Below are positions 1 through 8,780 of a stretch of DNA of 64,000 nucleotides, piece by piece. The stretch's first letter is position 1, and each line of letters begins with the position of its first letter. Source of the stretch: G963665215 sp963665215 (GTDB taxonomy: Bacteria > Chloroflexota > Dehalococcoidia > Lucifugimonadales > CAUZJF01); contig CAXXWW010000002.1 in assembly GCA_963665215.2 (NCBI GenBank), forward strand, positions 248,001 to 312,000. The letters run 5' to 3'. Under the pieces are notes generated by a model. The model was not told the origin of the DNA. It ran no database searches and saw nothing but the letters and a program-made list of their open reading frames with translations. Position numbers and translations under genes: made by a program.

Positions 1-528
1 GTCATCGACAACACCCGGTGCATCTCCTTCCTGACGATCGAGCTACGCGGCCCAATTCCCAGGGACATGCGCACCCTGGTCGGGGACTGGGTGTTCGGGT
101 GCGACATCTGCCAGGATGTTTGCCCCGTCAACCGTAAGGCCGCCCTCAGCCTGGAACCGGCCTTCCGCCAGCGGCACGATTTCGCCGCGCCGGCATTGCT
201 TCCACTGCTGGAGCTGACGGACGCACAGTTTCGCGAAAGATTTCGCAACAGCCCCATCAAACGGGCCAAGCGTGTGGGCCTGCAGCGCAACGTCTGCGTC
301 GCGCTGGGCAACATCTCCGACCCCGTTGCCGTACCAGCATTGACCAGGTGCCTGGGGGGTCCTGACGCCGTCGTCCGCCTTCATGCGGCCTGGGCGCTGG
401 GCCGAATTGGTGGGCGGGAGGCAGCAGAGGCGCTTCAAACGGCCCTCGCGTGCGAAGAGGACCCGTCGGCGCGTGAGGAGATCTCGTTGACCCTGGCCGA
501 GATGGGAGTCGCGGGCGGGACCCGATAG
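1..528 (+). CDS. queG: Epoxyqueuosine reductase QueG, C-terminal part (5' end outside window)
   Basis: The frame is open from base 1, so the N-terminus lies outside the window. The visible 175 codons carry the ferredoxin-like cluster motif CDICQDVCPVN around position 110-130, typical of QueG, which reduces epoxyqueuosine to queuosine in tRNA in the cytoplasm using cobalamin and 4Fe-4S clusters. After it comes a HEAT-repeat-like tail (VALGNISDPVAVPALTRCL, then AAWALGRIGG), as in the longer QueG proteins. The stop is TAG at 526-528. The cysteine spacing and HEAT tail make the call firm; only the catalytic N-terminal cobalamin domain cannot be checked. Confidence 0.9.
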   Translation, partial: VIDNTRCISFLTIELRGPIPRDMRTLVGDWVFGCDICQDVCPVNRKAALSLEPAFRQRHDFAAPALLPLLELTDAQFRERFRNSPIKRAKRVGLQRNVCVALGNISDPVAVPALTRCLGGPDAVVRLHAAWALGRIGGREAAEALQTALACEEDPSAREEISLTLAEMGVAGGTR

Positions 529-833
529 GTGCCGGACCGCATCTATCTGGCGAACGTTGGGGCCAGCGGCCCCCAGGGATTCCCCGGACCCATCCTTGCC
601 GACGGCACCTTCGATTTCCACCGCACACCCGAGGAAAAGGACCTTCCAGGGGACAACTGCGCGTGCAGTCCCCCCGGCTGCCCCCATCAGGCGCGCGGCG
701 GCGGGCCGAATAGCTGTTGCAGTGGGTCGCCAGGCAAGCCGGCTGGCCCACACCGCTGGCTGATTTCCAATGTCGCAGCGGTGGGGCAAAAGTGATAGAC
801 TCGTCCGAGTTTCGGCAGGAGGAGGCCCCATCG
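529..833. other. Intergenic stretch between queG and the dehydrogenase
   Basis: There is no convincing gene here. Open frames exist on both strands but have low-complexity Pro/Arg/Ala-rich translations typical of GC-rich non-coding DNA. The only clear signal is the ribosome-binding site AGGAGGAGG at 817-825, eight bases before the ATG at 834. Confidence 0.6.
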
Positions 834-1802
834 ATGAAGATCGTCATGACCAGGACACCCAGCGAAGAGGCGGCTGAGGTCGAGTTCGTTAAAGAGCTCC
901 AGGCCGATTTTCCGGCTGTGACCTTCGAGGCCGCGCAGACCGTCGAAGAGCAGATGCGCCTGATTCGAGACGCCGACGCGTACTACGGCTGGCCGTCCCG
1001 AGACGTTTTTCTGGCGGCGGAGCGGCTCCGCTGGCTCCACTGTCCGGGCACGGGAATCGACCGCATCACCGCGATTCCTGAGCTGATCGACAGCGATGTA
1101 GTGCTCACCAACGCCCGCGGTCCTCACGCCGGTCCAATGGCCGACCACGTCTTCGGCATGATGATAACCCTTACGCACCGGCTGCGCGAGCAGTGGGAGG
1201 ACCAGCAGGCCCACCGCTGGGAGCCGTTGAAGTACTACGGGCGGTTCGTGGAGCTGAGCGGCAGTACGATGGGCATCCTCGCGCTGGGCGACATCGGTAT
1301 GGCCATCGCGAGACGGGCCCACGGCTTCGGAATGCTAGTATACGCCGTCGACACGCGCCCCATGCCAGCGCCTGCGGAGGTCAGGGAAGTGTGGGGGATG
1401 GAGCGGCTGGATGAGCTGATGCAGATGTCAGACTGGTTCGTCGTCACCGCGCCACTGACCGAGGAGAGCCGCGGGCTCATAGACAGGCGCCGTGTAGAGC
1501 AGCTCAAGGATGGCGCCTACGTTGTCGTGATCTCGCGGGGCAAAATCGTCGACGAGAAGGCGCTGGTCGACTCTCTGCGATCCGGCCGGCTGGCTGGGGC
1601 CGCTCTGGACGCGCTGGCGGAAGAGCCCCTTCCCAGCGATAGCCCACTGTGGGACATGGACAACGTCGTCGTGTCGCCTCACGCCTCGGCGTTGACGCCG
1701 GATATGTCCGAGGGGCGAAGGCGGATTTTCAAGGAGAACCTTCGCCGATTTCTGGCCAACGAGCCCTTCCTCTACGTGTGCGACAAGCGCGCGGGCTTCT
1801 AG
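834..1802 (+). CDS. D-2-hydroxyacid dehydrogenase family protein
   Basis: This 322-residue NAD(P)-dependent oxidoreductase has the D-isomer-specific 2-hydroxyacid dehydrogenase fold. The N-terminal substrate lobe is followed by GPHAGPMADHVFGMM and the Rossmann motif GILALGDIGMAIARRA. The catalytic Arg is expected in ISRGKIVDE, Glu in LAEEPLPSDSPLW and His in VVSPHASALTPDMS. The first glycine of the usual GxGxxG is replaced (ALGDIG), a variation seen in this family. The start at 834 is chosen because AGGAGGAGG lies 8 bases upstream and MKIVMTRTP begins the expected first strand; the frame is open further upstream without support. The exact 2-hydroxyacid substrate cannot be told. Confidence 0.88.
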   Translation: MKIVMTRTPSEEAAEVEFVKELQADFPAVTFEAAQTVEEQMRLIRDADAYYGWPSRDVFLAAERLRWLHCPGTGIDRITAIPELIDSDVVLTNARGPHAGPMADHVFGMMITLTHRLREQWEDQQAHRWEPLKYYGRFVELSGSTMGILALGDIGMAIARRAHGFGMLVYAVDTRPMPAPAEVREVWGMERLDELMQMSDWFVVTAPLTEESRGLIDRRRVEQLKDGAYVVVISRGKIVDEKALVDSLRSGRLAGAALDALAEEPLPSDSPLWDMDNVVVSPHASALTPDMSEGRRRIFKENLRRFLANEPFLYVCDKRAGF

Positions 1803-1844
1803 CGCCGCGCGAGGCGTCGGTCCGTCGGTGCGGTGGTAGCCGCC

Positions 1845-1874
1845 GTGACATGCAAATACCCCGGGCTATATAAT
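1845..1874 (+). promoter_or_regulatory. Sigma-70-type promoter of tRNA-Leu
   Basis: A GTGACA box at 1845-1850 and a perfect TATAAT at 1869-1874 are separated by 18 bases, ending 26 bases before the tRNA. Position and match support a promoter for the tRNA. Confidence 0.65.
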
Positions 1875-1900
1875 GATCGACGACGCCACTGGCGCGCCGT

Positions 1901-1982
1901 GGGGAAGTGTCGGAATTGGTAGACGAGCGTGGTTTAGGACCACGTGCCGCAAGGCGTGGGAGTTCGAGTCTCCCCTTCCCCA
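1901..1982 (+). tRNA. tRNA-Leu (anticodon UAG)
   Basis: The acceptor stem GGGGAAG (1901-1907) pairs with CTTCCCC (1975-1981), with discriminator A at 1982. The anticodon stem CGTGG/CCACG encloses loop TTTAGGA, giving anticodon TAG, which reads CUN leucine codons. A long variable arm (TGCCGCAAGGCG) and T-loop GTTCGAGTC are present, as expected for a class II tRNA-Leu. The 3' CCA is not encoded. Confidence 0.96.
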
Positions 1983-2139
1983 CTCACCCACTTCCGGCTC
2001 CATGTGTAATCGTGTCGCCGTTGGGAACTGCGCTCGACGGTTGTGCTGTATCCAGAACGGTCGCAGACGTTGGTTTAGGTGCAAGACGATGTTGTCCCGG
2101 AAACGCTGACAGCTACTCGTCTCAATAAGCGAGGTCTCA

Positions 2140-2545
2140 ATGAGTGCTACCGCTGGCTCTATACGAAAACCAGAAGACCTGCTTACAACCTCATCTGCCA
2201 CTCGCCATGGCTTCCGAAACCAGGCGAATGAGAAAATCAAGAGGGCTGATCCCTTTGTTGCCCAAGCACGGCAACTTGCTACGAATCTGGAACGAGCAAA
2301 AGATGCCCGAGCGGCTGTAGGCATCACGAAGATTCGAGAGGAACTGGTCGCTGCCGTTCCATACGGGAAAGCTTTCCAACTTTCCCCAACCGGGACCCAA
2401 GCTGTTCTTCACGGCAGCGGCTATCGAAAAGTCGATGGCAACCGAGATCTTCTCGCAGCTTCGGTCGGGTGAGCTGGCTTTTGCAGCCAATTTGACTGAC
2501 TCGGGGCAGGTCTCGGAACTGGCGCAGTGGCTAACGGCCCTCTAA
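2140..2545 (+). pseudogene. Remnant of an AvaI/BsoBI-like type II restriction endonuclease
   Basis: The ATG at 2140 opens 75 or so codons (RKPEDLLTTSSATRHGFRNQ, then EKIKRADPFVAQARQLATNL) that resemble, from memory, the N-terminus of AvaI/BsoBI-type endonucleases. The frame then changes around 2340-2400. The plausible C-terminal part (PKLFFTAAAIEKSMATEIFS, ending ELAQWLTAL) is in the next frame and stops at TAA 2543-2545. At about 135 codons in all it is far shorter than the roughly 320 residues of BsoBI, so an internal deletion plus frame loss is likely. It converges on the methylase gene on the opposite strand, their stop codons overlapping at 2543-2544, an arrangement typical of a restriction-modification pair. 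The family call is from memory, not a search. Confidence 0.5.
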
Positions 2546-3120
2546 ATTCTCCACACGTAGACACCTTTCCTCACCTCCTCCCTTCCGTGCACACCCATTT
2601 GCTGGCTGCTGTTACCCTTACCCTTGGACAGCACCCAAATCCTTTCCACCTGAAACCCGGCCATTTCCGCCATGTCTGACAAGATGAGGTCCACCGGGAT
2701 ATGAACTCCATGGTAGCGCACATTGTCATTGACCATGACTAGAGGCGCGTCCGGTTTTAGCAACCTAGCGCAGTCAAAGATCACAAGAGCCATTTCCTTA
2801 AAGTAATTTCGGATCATGCGAGGGATTCCGACATTGTTCAACAACCCCTTTTTCCCGCATTGCTCCAAGTGGTAAAGTATCAACTGGAGTAAGACCTGAG
2901 ACTCAAACGCGTTCATCGCCCTTTCGTACAGACGCGAGCCGAACTTCTCTTGTAGGTCCTCTTTTTCACGATTCTCGACTGTACAACTCAGCATGGCCTG
3001 CCGTATCGTCTTAATTAGTTCGTTGTCGACTCCTAGAATTGCCAGTTCTAGCGCATACGTACGCGTATAATCGTACCGATTGCAGTAGGGCGGAGACGTG
3101 ATCAACCCATCGAAAGAATT

Positions 3121-3281
3121 GATTCCCTCGTAAAAACCCGTTTTGAGGAAGTTCCAGCGAGTTAGCACATCTGAGCGCTACCGTATGTTGGGGTAGTACA
3201 CGGAACAGAGACTGTGTATTGTACCCAGACAAGGGCACGGTTGTTCTAATTCGACCTGCACAGACTTTTTACGAGAGAATC
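3121..3281. mobile_element. 161-bp MITE with IS1182-like ends, inside the methylase
   Basis: The ends are GATTCCCTCGTAAAAAC (3121-3137) and the inverted CTTTTTACGAGAGAATC (3265-3281). They match the ends of the IS1182-type element at 21278-23249. A 7-base duplication AAGAATT lies on each side (3114-3120, 3282-3288). The interior has no coding capacity. Removing it with one duplication restores LPQLESNSFDGLITSPPY of the methylase. It must have been moved by a transposase supplied in trans, probably an IS1182-type one. Confidence 0.85.
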
Positions 3282-3924
3282 AAGAATTGGATTCTAGCTG
3301 AGGCAAGACATCAAGGCATGACCCGGTTATGATGTGGATTTCTCCTCGCCTCTCGGTCGGCAATCCGCTGAGTCCCCGAGGGGGGTCATCACTAATATCG
3401 ACGGCAATCTGGTCCAGCTTTTCTGTAATCGCCTCGCTGAAATCCGCAATCTTCCCCTTATCGAACGGTGTCCTACCGTGCCGCCGCCTCGCACGGGAAT
3501 CCCACCTTAGGTACACGCCATCCTTCCGCGTATAGCTCACCGACTCAAGAACGCACATGGCAGCAAATAATAGGATCCCGCGCAGCCGTTCATCAGGAAC
3601 CCTCTCCGCTTCATGCAAATAGCGACCAAGTTCGGCTTCAGTCTTTCCAGGAAATGCCCCCTGAGTGATAGACAAATGACGAAACGGATGGCCGATGCCC
3701 AAGAATTTCCAGACGGCAGCATCCTTGAAATGCCGAATGGCTTTTGCCATCGCATGGCGATCGGTGGCATCAACCAGTTTTCGCACCTTAACGATCTGGG
3801 ATGCGTTGGGCAACAACTCTATTCCCGTCGAGTCCAAACCAAATTTGCTTGCTGCGAAGAGAGGTGGTCTCGTTTGTCTGAACAGCGCTGCCCGGTTTGA
3901 TAAGTGGAATCGCGCTGCCGTGCG

Positions 3925-4752
3925 TTAGGCCGCCGCGGACTCGGCAGGCGCTCTGTCAAAGAACTGGTCCGGCGTCATTCCCCCAAGGCTCGAATGGGGC
4001 CGTCCGGCATTGTAAAACTCGAAGTACCGCCCGAGTCCAGTTCTGGCTTCCGGGACCGATTCGTAGGCTCTCAGGTACACCTCCTCGTACTTGACGCTCT
4101 TCCACAGTCGTTCGACGAACACATTATCCTTCCAGCTTCCCTTCCCGTCCATGCTGATCTGGATCCCATTGGCTTTCAGCAGGCCGGTGAAGGCATCACT
4201 TGTGAACTGGCTTCCCTGATCTGTGTTGAATATCTCCGGCGCGCCGTGGCGTCCCAGGGATTCTTCGAGCGCCTCCACGCAGAAGTCTGTGTCCATTGTG
4301 ACCGATACCCGCCAGGCCAGCACCTTGCGGCTATGCCAGTCCATCACTGCGGCTAGGTACACGAACCCCCTGGCCATCGGAATGTACGTGATATCCATTG
4401 CCCACACCTGGTTGGGCCTGCTCACCTCAAGCCCGCGCAGCAGGTACGGATACACCGTATGGCCGGGCCGTCGCCGGCTGGTGTTGGGCTTGCGGTACAG
4501 CGCCTCGATGCCCATCCGCCGCATCAGTGTGGCGATGTGTCTACGCCCGGAGGAGAGTCCCTCCTGGCGGAGCAGGCCTCGCATCATCCTACTGCCTGCA
4601 AACGGATACTCAAGGTGCAGCTCATCGATGCGGCGCATCAGCCCGAGACCGGCTTCGCCCACCGGCCGTGGCCGGTAGTAGATGCTCCCGCGGCTGATGC
4701 CCACTGCCTTTGCCTGGCGGGCGAGAGGCAGCTTGTGATCGCGGTCGATCAT
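3925..4752 (-). CDS. IS3-family transposase OrfB (integrase core)
   Basis: This 275-residue DDE recombinase has an HTH_21-like N-terminal region (GISRGSIYYRPRP) followed by the rve core. Catalytic residues are seen as D in WAMDITYIPMARG, D in IFNTDQGSQFTSDAF and E in NVFVERLWKSVKYEE, and the C-terminus has the usual FEFYNAGRPHSSLGGMTPDQ. Its ATG overlaps the stop of orfA (ATGA). The active protein in IS3 elements is normally an OrfAB fusion made by -1 frameshifting. No damage is visible. Confidence 0.92.
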   Translation of the reverse strand: MIDRDHKLPLARQAKAVGISRGSIYYRPRPVGEAGLGLMRRIDELHLEYPFAGSRMMRGLLRQEGLSSGRRHIATLMRRMGIEALYRKPNTSRRRPGHTVYPYLLRGLEVSRPNQVWAMDITYIPMARGFVYLAAVMDWHSRKVLAWRVSVTMDTDFCVEALEESLGRHGAPEIFNTDQGSQFTSDAFTGLLKANGIQISMDGKGSWKDNVFVERLWKSVKYEEVYLRAYESVPEARTGLGRYFEFYNAGRPHSSLGGMTPDQFFDRAPAESAAA

Positions 4753-5054
4753 CGCCTTGCGCCCGGCAATCCCGCCTTCGTGAGCGCGGCCTCTAAAAAA
4801 TCGTTCTCCAACGCAAGCTCACCGATCTTAGCGTGAAGGACCTTCATATCTACCGGCTTTTCAGCCTGCCCTGTCCCGGCCCCAAATAACTGCGCCGCCC
4901 GATCCAGCAACTGGGTCTTCCATTGCGTGATCTGGTTCGGGTGCACATCGAACTGGCTTGCCAGCTCCGAAAGTGTCCGGTCGCCGCGCACTGCGGCAAG
5001 AGCCACCTTCGACTTGAACTCTGCCGAGTGGTTACGGCGGGGTCGTCTGCTCAT
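4749..5054 (-). CDS. IS3-family transposase OrfA (HTH_Tnp_1)
   Basis: A 101-residue protein with the helix-turn-helix of IS3/IS911-type OrfA (RNHSAEFKSKVALAAVRGDR, then ELASQFDVHPNQITQWKTQL) and a C-terminal leucine-zipper-like segment (DMKVLHAKIGELALENDFLE). It binds the element ends. It ends at a TGA that overlaps the start of orfB by four bases, the standard IS3 arrangement. Confidence 0.92.
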   Translation of the reverse strand: MSRRPRRNHSAEFKSKVALAAVRGDRTLSELASQFDVHPNQITQWKTQLLDRAAQLFGAGTGQAEKPVDMKVLHAKIGELALENDFLEAALTKAGLPGARR

Positions 5055-5397
5055 CTCTCGCTCCTGTCTCCGAGAGCACTATCATGCCCTCAATCAGGCA
5101 GCGATTCCACTTATCCCCCTGTTCAGATTTCCGGAGCCACTTCTAAGAGTGCCGTACCCGAACCCGCGAAAGGATCGAGGATACGCCCAGACGTCAGCTC
5201 TGTCTGTCTGAGTATGTATCGAATCAGCTCAGCGGAAAACCCTTCTTTGTATTTGCACCAACGACTAACCTTCTCAGACTTGGCGACCTGAAAGCTCACA
5301 AGTGTACGACTTAGGTCGTAGTTCACCTGCAATGCTTGGTCAAATCGTTTGAGAAGCTGCTCGTCGGCGCTTCGAAGAGCTCTGGTGATTTCTGCTA

Positions 5398-6634
5398 GTG
5401 GTTCAACGTTTTTGTATTGATGGGTAGAGTGACTTTAGCTTGATGCGCGCATCCTCGGTAGTGAAGCGCCAATCCACTCGTATCACATCCCGGTTGCGTT
5501 GATTCTGCCAAGCATTGACCTCGCCGCGCAGGATGTCTTGATTGGCAATCCGTCGGTCCAGGCACTGTCGAGCCAGCACACCGATCTCTATCTCCGCCAT
5601 ATTCAACCAACTCCCGTGTTTGGGAGTGTAGTGTATCTCCAGTCGCTCAGCTATACGCCTCGCCTCAGCAGGCTCGAATGCCTCGTATAGCGAGGACAGC
5701 TTGTGAGTGTTGAGATTGTCCATTACCAGCACGATCCGGTCTCTGTCAGGGTAGTCCTCGTCGACCAGTTCCTTTATCACATGCGCCCAGTCCACCTTCG
5801 TGCGACGCTCTCTGACCTCGACTCGGCGCCATCCGTCCAACGGTGCAAACAGCATGAACAGGCTGCTCACTCCATTGCGCTCGTATTCGTAGTCGTATGC
5901 CGCCGATAAGCCGGGCGCTGCGGGACGCGGCACTCGCGTCTCCTTGACTTGCTGTTTGCTCGTCTCATCCATGCACACCAGAACCTCATTCCCATCGTAC
6001 GGCCGTTGGTAGACCTCCAGTACGTCTTCCATCGCGCACACAAACTCCGCGCTCTGACCGGGCGGGATGCACCAACTCTGCTTCAGCCACGGCTTCAGTT
6101 CGTTTTTTTTTAAGCGCCTGGCGAACCGTCTCGGTGCTAATGGTCCCGACTATCTCACACTCGACCAACTGGTCAGCCAACAGCTTCAGGGTCCAACTGG
6201 CACGCCCCTCCGGCGGTTCCCCGCAGGCCATCGCTATCAACCGTGCTTCACCTTCGCCGTCCAGTCTCTTTTGACGCCGACGCAGTTGCTTTTTGCGATT
6301 CAGCGCAGACTCGACCCCCTCCTCCACACAGCGCTTGCGTATTCGCTCGACCGTTGACTGTCCCACACCGAGCGCGCTGGTGATGTCCGCGTCCTTCATT
6401 CCCCCGTCCGAGCGTGACTCATCGCTCATCAGCAGAATGCGCGCATGGGTCTGTTTGTACGCCGCAGCCCGACCGCGTGAGACCAAGGCGTTGAGTTCCT
6501 GTTGTTCGTCGGTAGTCAGTCTGATACGGTACTTCTTGGTAGACATCATGGTTCCTCCTCGGTTCAACGTTACGATTGAACCCCCAAGAGGAACAATGAC
6601 TATCATGGTATTCATTTCAATGATGTTGGACCAC
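5398..6634 (-). mobile_element. IS630-family insertion sequence, copy A
   Basis: A 1237-bp element with inverted ends GTGGTTCAACG (5398) and CGTTGGACCAC-type end (to 6634; GTGGTCCAACA in inverse), flanked by the TA duplication (5396-5397, 6635-6636) that is characteristic of IS630/Tc1. It sits five codons after the GTG start of the methylase. It is the same length as copy B at 38935-40171 and their encoded proteins are identical, so both are recent. Confidence 0.93.
5403..6615 (-). CDS. IS630-family transposase in two frames joined at an A9 run
   Basis: The first frame (6615-5986; likely true start MSTKKYRIRLTTDEQQEL) has the HTH DITSALGVGQSTVERIRKRC. At the minus-strand run of nine A (around 6102-6110, in codons for QALKKK) the reading must skip one base to enter the frame NELKPWLKQSWCIPPGQSAE and then AMEDVLEVYQRPYDGNEVLV. 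The second frame ends at 5403 and holds the catalytic D in VCMDETSKQQ, D in VMDNLNTHK and E in WLNMAEIEIGVL. The identical A9 occurs in copy B and in the fragment at 28973-29527, so slippage or frameshifting is likely the normal expression route, not damage. Confidence 0.85.
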
Positions 6635-6786
6635 TAGTACACCCGCCACATTCTTCCCCTCTGCGTCCTCATCGACACTCTGTCACGAATCTAAGGAGCC
6701 AGACCTTCCCCAAACATAGTACATGCGTGCGCCATATGTCAACCCTCTGGCGTAGGTTAACAATACCATACAACGTCTGGCTTTAG

Positions 6787-8505
6787 CCCGAATCCACCGA
6801 AGGACACCGATGGACGGCGTGAGGAAAGCGGAAGGGGGGTGAGGGAGCTACAGGGGAAATAGCCTGGGTTCCATTTGGGGTAGGGAGGTCGGCGGACGGT
6901 CTTCATCGCCGCACAGGGGCCCCTATGGCCGTCTGCGGGAGCTGCGATGCGCGGGATGGCGAGAGAATACGCAGCAGGGAACTCTCTCGGACCGGGCTGG
7001 CACGAGTCTGCGGGGATCTTCGGTTGTCCGGTGGGTGGGTCGGTCGCCGACGGTGCCGTCAGGCCGGGAGTGGAATGGCTCGCAGCCGGGCCAAGGCGCG
7101 GCTGAACTTCTCAGCCCAAGGCCAGCGATCCGGAAGATGCAGGGTCAACCGGCGTGCCGAGCGGGTGAGCCGTCCGGCCAGGGAGAAGAACCGCCGCCGG
7201 AGGGTCTTGGTGGTGGCTATCCGCTCTCCCAGACCGATCCGCGCCGTCCAGCGGGCCAGGTTGTGGGCCATCGTCTGGACGGCCAGCCAGGCGCCGTTGG
7301 CGGCGAAGCGGCCCGAGGGGAGATGGTTCAGCCCGACGCCGTACTTGAGGTCGCGTGTGGCATTCTCGATCTCGGCGTGGCGGCGATGGTCAGCCTCCAG
7401 TTCGAGCAACTCCCCGTCCCGGTCGGTGATGAAGCCATGATAGCTGTATTTGGCGAAGAGGGCCAGTTGGGAACCGGGCGTGGGCTTCACCCGCCGGACG
7501 ATGAGCCGTACCGGCGCGGCGTCCGCCTCGGCCTGGAAGGGGGTGCAGGTGGTCTCGGCCACATCGGCGGCGCCGTCCATCCAGTAAGGAATCGGCGTCC
7601 AGGCATCTTCGGGTATCGCCTCGATGAGATTGTGCAGGCTTTTGTGCTGGCGGATGGTGATGGAGAAGCGGACATCCATCTTGCGGCAGACGGATACCAC
7701 GCCATGAGTGTAGAACCCGCTGTCGGCCCGTAGCGTGAGTCGTCCGTTGGCCCCGGCGTAGCGCACCCGTCCCACCGTCTCCCGCAGGAAGTGGGCGGCG
7801 CCGCGGGCGGTGTTGGCCCGGCCCTCGCGCAGCCGGGACATCAGCACGTCTCCGGTGCCGGCGGCGATGGCCAGCAGCGGGTGGTAGCCCCGCTTGCCGG
7901 TATAGCCGTGGTGGCGCGCGCCCTCCTTGGCCAGTCCGTAGGTCTCGCAGATGGTGGAGTCCAGGTCAATGGTCAGGGGCCCGTCGCCGGGTCCCGCCCC
8001 GGCCTGCCAAGCCCGGGCCAGCAACTCGCGGCTCACCCGGTCGAGTTGACGGACGTGGCCCCACCGGAAGCTGCGCAGGAAGGTGCCCAGGGTGGATGGC
8101 GCCTTGAGAGTGCCGCCCAGGGTGCAGGCCGTCCCCCCGGTGCGCAACACATCGGCGTCGTCAATGCAGTCGCCCCCAGCCAGCGCAGACGCCACCAGCG
8201 TCATCATCTTGTCGCTCGTGTTCGCCCGCCCCGGGGCATCGCCCAGGTCGAGGCGCTGCCGGACGAGTTCGGGCAGGCCGAGGTGCCGCGCCAGGGTGGC
8301 CGGAAGGAGCAGCCCGGCATTGGCCACCAAGCGGCGGTCGTCGAAGGTGATTTGGATCCGGTCGGGGTGGTTGCGTGGCAGCATCTACTGGGTGCTCCTT
8401 TTCCGGGGCCGTTTTTTTGCTACAAAACCATTATCCCAGAAGCACAGGAGCACCTTCTTGCCGCCTCAGGACGCTAACCCGACGCCCTCCTTCGGTGGAT
8501 TCGGG
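6787..8505 (-). mobile_element. IS1380-family insertion sequence, copy 1
   Basis: A 1719-bp element with inverted ends CCCGAATCCACCGAAGGA (6787) and its inverse ending at 8505, and a 5-base duplication TTTAG on both sides (6782-6786, 8506-8510). It is the same length as the copies at 8781-10499 and 24180-25898. It lies between the methylase start and the small HTH gene. Confidence 0.94.
7059..8384 (-). CDS. IS1380-family transposase, copy 1
   Basis: A 441-residue DDE transposase. Catalytic residues are likely D in LTIDLDSTICETYG, D in TLRADSGFYTHG and E in HRRHAEIENATRDLK. The C-terminal half carries the Arg-rich region of IS1380 transposases (TLRRRFFSLAGRLTRSARRL). It differs from copy 2 only at a few residues (Thr for Ile in ENATRDL, Val for Ile in VVSVCRK). 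It is intact and presumably active. Confidence 0.93.
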   Translation of the reverse strand: MLPRNHPDRIQITFDDRRLVANAGLLLPATLARHLGLPELVRQRLDLGDAPGRANTSDKMMTLVASALAGGDCIDDADVLRTGGTACTLGGTLKAPSTLGTFLRSFRWGHVRQLDRVSRELLARAWQAGAGPGDGPLTIDLDSTICETYGLAKEGARHHGYTGKRGYHPLLAIAAGTGDVLMSRLREGRANTARGAAHFLRETVGRVRYAGANGRLTLRADSGFYTHGVVSVCRKMDVRFSITIRQHKSLHNLIEAIPEDAWTPIPYWMDGAADVAETTCTPFQAEADAAPVRLIVRRVKPTPGSQLALFAKYSYHGFITDRDGELLELEADHRRHAEIENATRDLKYGVGLNHLPSGRFAANGAWLAVQTMAHNLARWTARIGLGERIATTKTLRRRFFSLAGRLTRSARRLTLHLPDRWPWAEKFSRALARLRAIPLPA

Positions 8506-8780
8506 TTTAGCAATAGCAGATATCCAAAGCCTAGGATATTTGGTATTCTGTCAGCGTTAAGGAGATTCAGGAGAAGTTAGCAGAATTACAGGCAAAAGGC
8601 TGGACCCTGGCAGCCCTCGGCGATCAGTTGGGTAACCATGTCAACACTTTGGAAAAGTGGAAGGCCGGCGACAGGTATCCAGCCAATGCACGGTCCGTGC
8701 TGGTAGCTATGCATCGATTGGCCAGCAGGAGGAGGGTCCCGAAGAGGAAGCGCTACGAGAAGAAGCGCGTCCCCCCTAAG

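Larger units (their letters stand above)
3860..5144 (-). mobile_element. IS3-family insertion sequence in the methylase gene
   Basis: The 1285-bp element begins AGAGGTGG at 3860 and ends in the inverted CCACTTCT at 5144. The imperfect inverted ends extend inward through TCTGAACAG and GATAAGTGGAATCGC. A 3-base duplication AAG flanks it (3857-3859, 5145-5147). It encodes overlapping orfA and orfB. Removing it with one AAG gives the methylase motif DPFAGSGTALFAASKFG exactly in frame, which fixes the boundaries. Confidence 0.88.
2542..6649 (-). pseudogene. DNA methyltransferase (probable N4-cytosine) split by IS630, IS3 and a MITE
   Basis: Four exon-like pieces on the minus strand join into one gene: 6649-6635, 5395-5145, 3856-3282 and 3113-2542. 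Together they are 1413 bases, exactly 471 codons, when one copy of each target duplication (TA, CTT, AATTCTT) is kept. The restored protein has FxGxG motif I in ILDPFAGSGTALFAASKFGL, continuing DSTGIELLP, and catalytic motif IV TSPPYCNRYDYTRTYALELA. The SPPY form suggests amino-methylation of cytosine (N4). A GTG at 6649 preceded by GGGGAAGA-type sequence is the likely start. Each piece alone is non-functional. The partner is the endonuclease remnant at 2140-2545. Confidence 0.85.

Noticed and set aside
3879..5125. TGAACAG...CTGTTCA as the true ends of the IS3 element
   Set aside because: These inner repeats leave no duplication and a foreign insert in the methylase motif. Ends at 3860 and 5144 give a clean AAG duplication and restore DPFAGSGTALFAAS.
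7035..7733. Plus-strand frames opposite the IS1380 transposases, repeated in each copy
   Set aside because: They recur only because the IS recurs; all are antisense to the DDE transposase and show no protein features.
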